In this document: one piece after another, positions 44,493-52,627 of the stretch
Numbering within the stretch: position 1 is the stretch's first letter
How the letters are laid out: each line of letters starts with the position of its first letter
Origin: Spirochaetia bacterium
GTDB taxonomy: Bacteria; Spirochaetota; Leptospiria; Leptospirales; Leptonemataceae
Assembly: GCA_009885105.1 (NCBI GenBank)
Contig: VFLI01000026.1
Location: 1 to 64,000, forward strand
Length of the DNA stretch: 64,000 nucleotides
Reading direction: 5' to 3'
Position numbers and translations under genes: made by a program
The notes under the pieces: model-generated
Told to the model about the DNA's origin: nothing
What the model saw: the letters and a program-made list of their open reading frames with translations, nothing else
The model's database searches: none

Positions 44493-45106
44493 TCCTTTCC
44501 TGCCGTTTCCTGGATTCCTTCTCTGGTGCCGCCAAATTCGACACGAACGATCACGTCGTCTGGAATATCGGGATCTTCCGCAGGCGCCGCAGCTGAAATT
44601 TCCCGGATGAAATATGTCCTCTCTTTAATGATAGAACTGCCGGCATGAACATTGATCTGCAGAATATTGAGCGCATCCACGTGTCCTCGAATCAATCCGC
44701 CTTCCATGACAGTGACCGTGCACATGTCCGGAAAATAGTATGCTTTCCCGTTCCGGGTTAAATGCAATGTCCAGCTTTCGACTGTGAGAAAATGCATTTC
44801 TGAATATTTAATCGAGTATTTCTCCCCTCCTTCCCCGATCAGCATCATATATTCCTGAGCCATACGAATTGTTCCGCTGATTTGTCGCCCGGATTTTCGC
44901 GTCAACGAAGCACGAATCAATCTTGGATCAGCGGGCGCGGGCGCAGAATGCTCCACAGCATGGCTCCGAGGCCTTAGACTGCGCAATCCGATTTCCTGTT
45001 CCATAGCACGCAGTATGGCGCCCTCGCCTATTTCTTCATCACCCAGTTCCGCCCTTGCGGTTTGGAGTGCCAGAAGCGCTGTTAGAATCCAGATGATTCT
45101 TTTCAG
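44489..45106 (-). CDS. Secreted protein of unknown function, CTG start
   Basis: A 205-residue exported protein. The first ATG is at 45004, but upstream of it the frame stays open and encodes a clear signal peptide: KRIIWILTALLALQTARA then ELGDE. The only plausible start is CTG at 45106, which shares its last two bases with the stop of the gene before it (CTGA), and has GAGG seven bases ahead. The mature part shows a central fold with GTIRMAQEYMMLIGEGGE and YFPDMCTVTVMEGGLIRG. I do not recognise it. The stop overlaps the next gene start as ATGA. It is one of four exported proteins in this operon. Confidence 0.7.
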   Translation of the reverse strand: MKRIIWILTALLALQTARAELGDEEIGEGAILRAMEQEIGLRSLRPRSHAVEHSAPAPADPRLIRASLTRKSGRQISGTIRMAQEYMMLIGEGGEKYSIKYSEMHFLTVESWTLHLTRNGKAYYFPDMCTVTVMEGGLIRGHVDALNILQINVHAGSSIIKERTYFIREISAAAPAEDPDIPDDVIVRVEFGGTREGIQETAGKE

Positions 45107-45645
45107 GGGAATACCTCAAATGGATTCTGTCTTTTTATCAAACGTTGCATGAGTTCTTTTCTTCTTTCGGCATACATTCGCATAGCGGCCTCCTTCTGGA
45201 TGTCATCCGCGGATAGACGACTGACAGTCGGAAGATTTTGAGCCTTCTTAAAATAGTAGTATTCCTCCATGATTTTCTCGAGACGGGGCAGAATGAACTG
45301 TAGAGCTTCCAGGGAGCTGTACATATCTTCACGCATTCCCTCCTGAATGGCAGCGCGACGAAGAAGAAGTTTTTTTATAAATACTGCGCGTATTTCTGCC
45401 GGCATTTCCTTCAGCTGCCTCGCATCAACGCTTTCATAATCAGAAACAGCATAGAGAAAATCGCTCCTCCGAATCAATGTGTCTCCCGAACGACCGGCCG
45501 GCGACATATCGCCCCGGGACGATTCCGCATAGTATGCGGACGATTCGCGGTAGAAAGCAGAAACATCCGGCTCCCTTCCGCATGAGAGGATGATTCCGGT
45601 TACGAACAGCGACGCGGCGCAAATATTCTTTATTTTTTTCAGCAA
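45103..45645 (-). CDS. Lipoprotein of unknown function
   Basis: A 180-residue lipoprotein. The signal peptide ICAASLFVTGIILSC has a lipobox cysteine at about residue 20. The mature part is helical, with a Tyr/Ser-rich linker (AFYRESSAYYAESSRGD) and a heptad-like region LEALQFILPRLEKIMEEYYYF. The start is uncertain: TTG at 45645 gives an ordinary n-region, while GTG at 45711 would add 22 polar residues. It is the first gene of the four-gene reverse operon, and its stop overlaps the CTG start of the next gene. Confidence 0.6.
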   Translation of the reverse strand: MLKKIKNICAASLFVTGIILSCGREPDVSAFYRESSAYYAESSRGDMSPAGRSGDTLIRRSDFLYAVSDYESVDARQLKEMPAEIRAVFIKKLLLRRAAIQEGMREDMYSSLEALQFILPRLEKIMEEYYYFKKAQNLPTVSRLSADDIQKEAAMRMYAERRKELMQRLIKRQNPFEVFP

Positions 45646-45815
45646 CTGCAGATGCTTCCTTTCAGGCCTGTCTTTTTTATCAGCTTCAGGCTGTAAAGAA
45701 TTTGCCGTCACCTTTGCGCAATAACACTTAATTTATTTCGACTGATCCGCGCAGCGCTGTATTCAGATTAATATTTTTATATTTAATGATTTATGTCTCT
45801 TAATTATTTTTATTT

Positions 45816-45821
45816 TATAAT
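45816..45821 (+). promoter_or_regulatory. Possible -10 box for the TPR/efflux operon
   Basis: TATAAT, a perfect consensus, lies in the very AT-rich divergent gap ahead of the TPR lipoprotein gene. No good -35 stands at 16-18 bases, so this is only a suggestion. Confidence 0.25.
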
Positions 45822-45919
45822 TTCACAATAATACATGCGGCTGTTCTGTTTCTGGATGACGCGGCAGGCCGGCCTGGGAAATCGCCTCTGACATAAAAGG
45901 AGATCGGCGAAGATAGAGT

Positions 45920-46573
45920 ATGAAATTTTCCTCAGGACATGTGTATTTTGCGGCAATCACAGTTGCTTTCGCTGCGGCTCGTTGCGGCCCGGGGCCATTA
46001 TCAAGAGAGGACATTGAGACCTTTTCAAAGGCTCAGACTTTTTATTCAAATCAGAAATTCGCAGAAGCGGAGAATGTTCTGAAACCTGTGTATGAGAATC
46101 ATCCGGAAAGAATCGAATCCGGTGTTCTTCTCGCAAAAGTATATTTTTTCACAAGGAAGTTCAGAGAGTCGGAGGAGATTCTTCAGCGTCTTCTCTCGAT
46201 GCATGAATCGAACCCGTACGTGATGATATGGCTGGGAAAATTACTGGCCGTTCAAGAAACCCGTATGCCGGAAGCAGTAAAAATATTCCAGAAAGTATTG
46301 AAAAATGATCCGGAAAATTTCGCGGCGCACTACTATCTCGGACGGTGCCTGGAGGACAGCGGAAAAATAAAGGAGGCTCTGGCAGAATATCAGTCCGCAC
46401 TCGCCATGGAGCAGCAGCTGTCGAAAATCCATCTGCACATGGGATTGATGCTGCACGACCTGCAGATGGAGGACCGCTCCAGGGAGCACTTTGCGCATGT
46501 GCGATTCCTGAATATTCAGCATGATGTTTGGGTTCTGGATGGCAAGTCTTCGAACAGGAATGAGAGCAGATAA
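45920..46573 (+). CDS. TPR-repeat lipoprotein
   Basis: A 217-residue exported protein with a signal peptide and likely lipobox ending AAARC, followed by about five tetratricopeptide repeats (AQTFYSNQKFAEAENVL, VYFFTRKFRESEEIL, AHYYLGRCLEDSGKIKEALAEY). The repeat spacing is close to 34 residues. It would act as a scaffold on the outer or inner membrane periplasmic face. Its stop TAA is followed directly by the tolC start, so it is likely the first gene of the efflux operon. Confidence 0.78.
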   Translation: MKFSSGHVYFAAITVAFAAARCGPGPLSREDIETFSKAQTFYSNQKFAEAENVLKPVYENHPERIESGVLLAKVYFFTRKFRESEEILQRLLSMHESNPYVMIWLGKLLAVQETRMPEAVKIFQKVLKNDPENFAAHYYLGRCLEDSGKIKEALAEYQSALAMEQQLSKIHLHMGLMLHDLQMEDRSREHFAHVRFLNIQHDVWVLDGKSSNRNESR

Positions 46574-48073
46574 ATGGTTGCGCGATTTTTCTGTATTCTG
46601 ACCGCCGTATGGGCAGTTTTTCTGCCGGCAACCGCCTACCCTGAGGCACAGCCAATGACGCTTCAGCAGGCGGAACAGACCGCTGAAGAAAATAACTTTG
46701 AGCTCAGAATGCTCCGAGCCGAAAGAAAAGCCGCATCGGAAACAGAGAATGCCAGATTCCGCGATTTCTTTCCCTCTGCCTCCGTATCGTACAGACAGAA
46801 CCGCACCGTCGCTCAGCGTGATTATGATAATGGCACCTACTCCGTTCAGGTCACTCTCAGTCAGCCGATTTACGACGGCGGAAGAACCGCTCTGGCTCAC
46901 GAAATCGCCGAAATCGATGTGAAGATGGCAGGAGAAAATTTCACGGTGCAGAGGAATCGTCTCAGATTTCAGGTCCGTCAGGGTTTTCTCCAGCTGCAAC
47001 AGGCGCTGGACAATATCACGCTGGCCCGATTCAATATAAAGAGTGCGGAAACGATGCTGTCCCGTGCCGGAATAGAGAGATCCCAGGGAGCCATCACAGA
47101 ACTCGATTTTCGTCAGATTCAAAACGAACATTCGCGGCGTCTTCTGGAGAAGCGACGGCAGGAAAATCAGTTCAAGGACGCAAAGATCGACTTTCTGTTT
47201 CTTCTCCGCATGGAGCCGGGATCGGAAGTGGAGCTTTCCAGGCTGGATCTGTACAGTCTCGCAATAGATGACCTGGAGCTGGATGAAGAAACTCTCTACA
47301 ATGCGGCGCTTCTGAAAAGACCCGATATAAGGCAGGCCCGCATCGATGTGGAAAAAGCCAGGCGGGAGCATCTCATCACAGAATACTACTACCTGCCCAC
47401 CGTCGCTCTGACCGGGCGGTACGGAAAGACCGGGGATACCTGGCCTCCCACAACGAGCGAATGGGGGATCGGATTCAATGTAACTTTCAATATTTTTGGA
47501 AGCACCTTGAGGACAGACGCCGTCGACAATCGAACCAGGAATGAAACAGGCCGCGGGCTTTCGCAGGGAGGCCAGCTGGATATTTTTAACAATCCGGGGT
47601 ATTCGGCCGCGGCGCTTCGCAATGAAATCCAGCTGAGACGAACGCGGCAGAAGAATGAAGATCTTCTCTTCCAGATGCAGAATGAAGTCCATCGCCAGAT
47701 GCGGGATCTCAGGGAACAGAAAAAAGATCTGGAGCTCGCAGACGAAGCGCTGGCTGTGCGCGAAATGCGTCTGGAGCTCTCGAGGATGAAATACCGAAAC
47801 GGGGAGCTGAGTCTGCAGCTTCTGTTTGATGAAGAAATGAAAGCCATGCAGGCACGCTACCAGCTCGTCCAGCAAAGAGTACAGTCGGCGCTGGCTGTTG
47901 GGAAACTGGAGCTGGGACTCGGGCTGGAACTGGACGAACTCAATTTGCTCCATTTTTCTCAACTGGAGAATAATGCACAAAATGAGGGAAGATCCTGGCA
48001 GCCCCGGACCAGGATCGAAATTCCCAGGCCTGGAATTGAACAGGAGATGGAGCATTCGGTTCCGCGGCAATAG
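46574..48073 (+). CDS. TolC-family outer-membrane channel
   Basis: A 499-residue outer membrane factor with a signal peptide (TAYPEAQ). The first domain has the family opening MTLQQAEQTAEENNFELRML, followed by two long coiled-coil halves with conserved QPIYDGG (about 96-102) in the first and the second repeat from about residue 235 (NAALLKRPDIRQARIDVEKA). It should form the trimeric tunnel that takes substrate from the RND pump and HlyD adaptor downstream. Length is normal. The start abuts the TPR gene. Confidence 0.9.
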   Translation: MVARFFCILTAVWAVFLPATAYPEAQPMTLQQAEQTAEENNFELRMLRAERKAASETENARFRDFFPSASVSYRQNRTVAQRDYDNGTYSVQVTLSQPIYDGGRTALAHEIAEIDVKMAGENFTVQRNRLRFQVRQGFLQLQQALDNITLARFNIKSAETMLSRAGIERSQGAITELDFRQIQNEHSRRLLEKRRQENQFKDAKIDFLFLLRMEPGSEVELSRLDLYSLAIDDLELDEETLYNAALLKRPDIRQARIDVEKARREHLITEYYYLPTVALTGRYGKTGDTWPPTTSEWGIGFNVTFNIFGSTLRTDAVDNRTRNETGRGLSQGGQLDIFNNPGYSAAALRNEIQLRRTRQKNEDLLFQMQNEVHRQMRDLREQKKDLELADEALAVREMRLELSRMKYRNGELSLQLLFDEEMKAMQARYQLVQQRVQSALAVGKLELGLGLELDELNLLHFSQLENNAQNEGRSWQPRTRIEIPRPGIEQEMEHSVPRQ

Positions 48074-48120
48074 AACAAAATCAATTTTTTACAAACAATA
48101 TATTGTATGCATTTTTTTAT

Positions 48121-49593
48121 ATGAATTTTAATATTAATTTAATAATACAAACTGTTCGCAAAGTGACTCAGAACAAACTTCTGATCCATGCAAGGAGTTA
48201 TATTCGGTCCCACAGACTGATCTGTTTCGGCGTCGGAGGAATTCTGATTCTTGCTTCCCTTTCCGGATTCTTTTTTATACGGCAGACTCAGAACGCCGTC
48301 GACACTTCGATGCTCGTTCCACAAATCAAAACGAGAATTATCCGGCCCTCCCTTCTCCTGCATGAAATTCGCACACCGGGCAGTGTGATCCATCTGGAAA
48401 AGGCGTCGGTCGCTTCAAAGATTCTCGGCCGACTCCAGGCCTTCTATGTCAATCAGGGCGACCGCGTCTCAAAAGGACAGAAGCTCGCGCAGATGGAGAC
48501 ATTTGAATTGACTCTCCGGCTGCGTCAGGCGCAGGCGGCTCTGAGTTCCGCCTCGTCGCGGCTCAGTCTTTCAAGAGCGAGACATGCCGGCGCCCGTAGA
48601 AACATCGAGCGTCAGATCCGCAACCTCGACAGGATGCAGTCAAATATCATCGACGCAAAGGCGTCATATCTCAACGCGGAGCAGACTCTCAAAAACCGCA
48701 GAGAAATCTATGAAATGGGCGGCGCCTCGGAGATGGAACTGAAGACCACCTACGCGCAGTATATTTCGGCAATGAACCGCTACTACCAGAGCCGTGTCGA
48801 TTACCAGGCTGGACTGGTTGGTTTTAGAAACAGGGACCTCAACGCGCCTCTGCACGATTTCTCGGCCGAGCAGAAAAAAGAGGCCTTTGTCGCATTCAAC
48901 ACGGAGGTTGAAAGAAACGAGATCGATGTCGCTCTTTCCGCATACAACAGCGCCGCTCTGGAAGTGGAGACTGCCGGCATGATGCTTCGAGAGGCGTCAA
49001 TTCTGTCTCCCATCGCGGGAGTTGTCGTCAGCCGCGCTATTGAAATCGGCGAAGAAGTCAAACAGAATGAGCCAATCTTCACGATTGTCCGCACAGACAG
49101 ACTTCTTGTCTCGGCAAATGTTTCTGAGGAGGAATCCGGCGGCATTACACCGGGCCAGGACTCTCGATTCACGGTGGATGCGCGCAGGGACGAATCGGTG
49201 AACGCGAAGGTGCTCCGTATCTCTCCTGTCATTGATATACGCACACGGACTGCAGAAGTTCAGCTGGAATTCGATAACCAGAATATAAAATTAAGCCCTG
49301 GAATGTTTGTCCGCTGTTTCATTGCAAGCCGCAAAAAGATCGACGGAATTTCTCTGCCGGAAAGCTCCTTTGCCCGGCAGAGGGAGGAGCAGGGAAAACA
49401 CACAGCAGAGATTTATGTAATCCAGAACAATCTGGCATTTCAGAGGATTGTGACTCTGGGCGAAAAATACAATGATGAATTTGAAATAACAGAAGGTCTG
49501 AAGCCAGGCGAAGAGGTCGTTCTGGAGAATGCGCAGCTGCTGAAAGACGGCGCACCGGTAAAGACTGTCCGCGAAACGGAGAACCGGAATTGA
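48121..49593 (+). CDS. HlyD/RND efflux adaptor protein
   Basis: A 490-residue periplasmic adaptor anchored by one N-terminal membrane helix (about 38-58). It has the usual barrel-sandwich layout: IRTPGSVIHLEKASVASKILG with GRLQAFYVNQGDRVSKGQKLA (lipoyl half), a long coiled-coil hairpin (about 135-285), then SPIAGVVVSRAIEIGEEVKQNEPIF (second half) and a beta barrel ending in EITEGLKPGEEVVLENAQLL. It links TolC and the RND pumps downstream. A TTG at 48103 would add six residues. The stop overlaps the TTG of the next gene. Confidence 0.9.
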   Translation: MNFNINLIIQTVRKVTQNKLLIHARSYIRSHRLICFGVGGILILASLSGFFFIRQTQNAVDTSMLVPQIKTRIIRPSLLLHEIRTPGSVIHLEKASVASKILGRLQAFYVNQGDRVSKGQKLAQMETFELTLRLRQAQAALSSASSRLSLSRARHAGARRNIERQIRNLDRMQSNIIDAKASYLNAEQTLKNRREIYEMGGASEMELKTTYAQYISAMNRYYQSRVDYQAGLVGFRNRDLNAPLHDFSAEQKKEAFVAFNTEVERNEIDVALSAYNSAALEVETAGMMLREASILSPIAGVVVSRAIEIGEEVKQNEPIFTIVRTDRLLVSANVSEEESGGITPGQDSRFTVDARRDESVNAKVLRISPVIDIRTRTAEVQLEFDNQNIKLSPGMFVRCFIASRKKIDGISLPESSFARQREEQGKHTAEIYVIQNNLAFQRIVTLGEKYNDEFEITEGLKPGEEVVLENAQLLKDGAPVKTVRETENRN

Positions 49594-51107
49594 ATTTATA
49601 TGGACTCAGAGTCATTTTGTCGGCGGCGCTTCTGGCCTCGTGGGGGCTCACAATGTTCTGCAGCAAGGCGGCGGACATTCCCGGCCTGCTGCTTACATCT
49701 GGAGCAGCCGTCAGACCCAGGGTTTCGCTATCCAGTCCTTCCGAGCTCACACCGACAGTACCGGCTGACGTTCCAATTTTTGCGGAGTTCAATGTCTTCA
49801 TGGAAGAAGAATCGGCGCGCAGAGCCTTCATCCTGACAGGCACTTCACCATCAACCGGCACATTCTCCTGGGAAGGAAAAAGACTGAACTACATTCTGAA
49901 CCAGAACCTGACACCGGGCAACTCATTTCTTCTGCAAATCTCATCGACAGCAAAATCAAAAGATGGCTACACGATGGATGTGGATTACCTGGTGCACTTT
50001 GTTGTTGGCAGCCGGGTCGATGCCCCGGCAGTTCTTGCCGCAACACCCGGTGACGGCCAGCAGAATGTTGATCCGTCGTCCGTCATTCGACTGGTATTTT
50101 CACGTTCGATGGACCGCGCGTCGGTAGAAAATGCCTTTCAGATTTCGCCTTCGGCGCCAGGAGATTTTACCTGGGACACGGATTCCAGGGGCTTCACGTA
50201 CACACCTCGCAGTCCGCTTTCCTTCGCGGCGCTCTACACGGCTGTCCTTTCCACGGGCGCGAAGGATATGGAAGGAATTTCCATCTCCGATTCTTTCAGA
50301 ATGACATTCCAGGCGGGTATTGATTTTACCAGGCCTTTCGTGACAGCTGTTTACGAATCCGGCTCCGCCGCCGCCCTGACGGACGGGCAAACGGGCATTT
50401 ATAAGGACAGCTCCTTCATCGTAAATTTTTCCGAGCAGATGCAGTATTCGCGGACAGAGAATTCATTTTCTCTCGTAAAACTTCTGGACGGCTCGACAGT
50501 TACGGGTGCGATAAATTTCACCCCGTCATTCGCATCTCTTCTGTTTGATCCTGCCGCCGCTCTGGAGCCGGATTGCGCCTACAGACTCACCGTTTCCGCG
50601 TCTGCAGGGGATATCGCCGGAAACACTCTGCAGAATCCATTGACGCTGGATTTTACCGTGAACAATTCCGCCGGCGCTGTGAATTCAGATTATCTGGCTG
50701 TTGGCCGTATCGAAGAAATCGACGGAGTGAATCCTCCGGATTTGATCGCGATAGGGTCCGATGTTTCTATCGTCACCGTGAATCCGCTTTTTTCGACAAC
50801 GAATGTCCGAATCGCCGTTGTTTTAAATCATTCCCTGAGCCGCGGCAGCGCCATGGAGAATTTCAGCCTTACGAAGGTTCTGGGAACAAACGTCGGAAGT
50901 TCTTCGCGTCAGGGAATTTCTTTTGGAAGCGAAGGCTCCCTGGTCGACAATGTTCTGTATCTTGATTTTGCGGACCTGGGCTACAACAATGTTTACAGAC
51001 TGATTCTTTTCGGAGGACGAAACGCGCTGAAATCAAAATCATCCGGAAGCGAAACCGGAACCTGGATGTCCGGAGATACCACAGTATACTTTTCAATTCA
51101 GCCATAA
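49590..51107 (+). CDS. Ig-like (Big_5/SbsA) exported lipoprotein
   Basis: A 505-residue protein with a signal peptide and lipobox TMFC (about 21-24), then four tandem Ig-like domains of about 100 residues each of the Big_5/SbsA type. Repeated landmarks are AEFNVFMEEESARRAFILTG, RLVFSRSMDRASVENAFQISP, FIVNFSEQM and the closing LDFTVN. The start is TTG at 49590, overlapping the HlyD stop as TTGA. Such domains usually bind proteins or carbohydrate at the surface. Its place between the adaptor and the pumps implies a role in the export machine, or in surface anchoring of a substrate. Confidence 0.8.
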   Translation: MNLYGLRVILSAALLASWGLTMFCSKAADIPGLLLTSGAAVRPRVSLSSPSELTPTVPADVPIFAEFNVFMEEESARRAFILTGTSPSTGTFSWEGKRLNYILNQNLTPGNSFLLQISSTAKSKDGYTMDVDYLVHFVVGSRVDAPAVLAATPGDGQQNVDPSSVIRLVFSRSMDRASVENAFQISPSAPGDFTWDTDSRGFTYTPRSPLSFAALYTAVLSTGAKDMEGISISDSFRMTFQAGIDFTRPFVTAVYESGSAAALTDGQTGIYKDSSFIVNFSEQMQYSRTENSFSLVKLLDGSTVTGAINFTPSFASLLFDPAAALEPDCAYRLTVSASAGDIAGNTLQNPLTLDFTVNNSAGAVNSDYLAVGRIEEIDGVNPPDLIAIGSDVSIVTVNPLFSTTNVRIAVVLNHSLSRGSAMENFSLTKVLGTNVGSSSRQGISFGSEGSLVDNVLYLDFADLGYNNVYRLILFGGRNALKSKSSGSETGTWMSGDTTVYFSIQP

Positions 51108-51112
51108 ATCCT

Positions 51113-52609
51113 ATGAAGATATTAAGAATCGTTCTGATTGCGCTTGCATCCCTGCTTCACTGCAAAGAGGATACTCTCAACCGTCTCTTGCTTCCCGCCG
51201 GCGGCAGCAAACCCGGCGTGCTGGCAAGCTACCCCGCCGCGGGAATGACCGGTATCGGAAATGCGGAAAATCTCTGGGTCGTGTTCAACACAAAGATGGA
51301 CGAGCAAAGAACGCAGTCCGCGTTTCGAATTTCTTCATCGGCCGGACCAATACCCGGAGCCTTTCGCTGGGAAGGCCAGAAGATGATTTTTTCGCCGGCC
51401 CGTGGTTTGAACGGCACTCAGGAGTTCTCCATGGTAGTGGGAAAAGAAGCCGAATCCAGTTCCGGAATTGATCTGAGCGATGATTTTATTGTTCGTTTCC
51501 ATGCGTCAAACGACACAACAGAGCCGGTCTTTACCGGCTCGATTCCACAGAACGGGAGCACGGGATGGGCGGCAGGCGGGGACATTCTCCTCCGATTCAG
51601 CGAAGCAATGGACCTGGCCTCCGCCGGATCCGGCGTGACAATTTCGCCGTACATTGCCGTGACAAAAATTCAGGATGAAGACAGATCTCAAATCATTCTT
51701 CGCCCCGCCTCACCTCTTGCGAATGGAACATACTCAATTCAGATGACGACACAGCTCAAAGATGCCGCGGGAAACAGTCTGCGGGAGAACGCTTCCATTT
51801 CTTTCACAGTGGGATCAGATTTTTCAAGACCCACTGTGTTGCAGGCCTCATCCGGATTTACAAATCTAACGGAGGGCATCCGCACCGACGGAGTGGACCG
51901 CAGATCGAATCTGACTGTTACTTTTTCAGAGCCGATGGACCGGATCAGCGCGGAAAACTCAGTCTCAATATCTCCCGCAGCTCCCGGTATCAAAACCTGG
52001 AACACTGCCGGTGACATACTGACAATTGTATTTTCGCCCTATCTGAATTCGCAGACAGAATACACACTGACGATCAGCGGAGCAAAGGATGCGGCCGGCA
52101 ACTATCTGCTCAACGACTGTTCTTTCCCGTTTTTTACGAATGCCGGAACATCTTTGCGGCCGGAAATCCTGGAAATACGGCAGGAAATCGCAAGTCCATC
52201 CGGCATTGTTGACAATGCAGCCGGCTCGGGAGTTTTTTCGGCGTCATTTTCCGATTATGATGTTGTGCTGCTATCTGAGCAGATCGATGAGAATCCGGCC
52301 GCGGGTTCATCTGTTTTCACGATCCATCTGCGAATTGTGTTCAGCAATTCAATGGTGCGAACTTCGCTTCTGGCAAACACATATTTCACTCCCGTGATCG
52401 ATCCATCCGCCGCCAATGTGCAAATTTATGATATCCAGCTCGATGGCGGCAGCGTCGGGACGATCATGACATTGAAACTTCAGGGACCGTTTCCGGGCCT
52501 CACAGGGATTCCGGTTTACAAACTTCGATTCGCGGGCGGGTCCGGAGGGATCCAGGATACAAATGGAAATACTCTAATTTCGGACTTTGTGCTCTATGTC
52601 TCATTCTGA
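51113..52609 (+). CDS. Ig-like (Big_5/SbsA) exported lipoprotein, second copy
   Basis: A 498-residue paralogue-like neighbour of the previous gene. It has a signal peptide with lipobox SLLHC (Cys17), then Ig-like repeats with LWVVFNTKMDEQRTQSAFRISS, ILLRFSEAMDLASAGSGVTISP and LTVTFSEPMDRISAENSVSISP, and the final YKLRFAGGSGG. It starts six bases after the first Ig-like gene. The two proteins are similar in plan but not near copies, so the duplication is old or they came by recombination of repeats. Role is presumed the same. Confidence 0.8.
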   Translation: MKILRIVLIALASLLHCKEDTLNRLLLPAGGSKPGVLASYPAAGMTGIGNAENLWVVFNTKMDEQRTQSAFRISSSAGPIPGAFRWEGQKMIFSPARGLNGTQEFSMVVGKEAESSSGIDLSDDFIVRFHASNDTTEPVFTGSIPQNGSTGWAAGGDILLRFSEAMDLASAGSGVTISPYIAVTKIQDEDRSQIILRPASPLANGTYSIQMTTQLKDAAGNSLRENASISFTVGSDFSRPTVLQASSGFTNLTEGIRTDGVDRRSNLTVTFSEPMDRISAENSVSISPAAPGIKTWNTAGDILTIVFSPYLNSQTEYTLTISGAKDAAGNYLLNDCSFPFFTNAGTSLRPEILEIRQEIASPSGIVDNAAGSGVFSASFSDYDVVLLSEQIDENPAAGSSVFTIHLRIVFSNSMVRTSLLANTYFTPVIDPSAANVQIYDIQLDGGSVGTIMTLKLQGPFPGLTGIPVYKLRFAGGSGGIQDTNGNTLISDFVLYVSF

Positions 52610-52627
52610 CAACGGCCAGGCGGATCC

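Noticed and set aside
46241-48070. A 609-codon open frame on the reverse strand
   Set aside because: It is the mirror of the TolC gene; its protein has no signal, no family feature and odd composition. The forward TolC match is clear.
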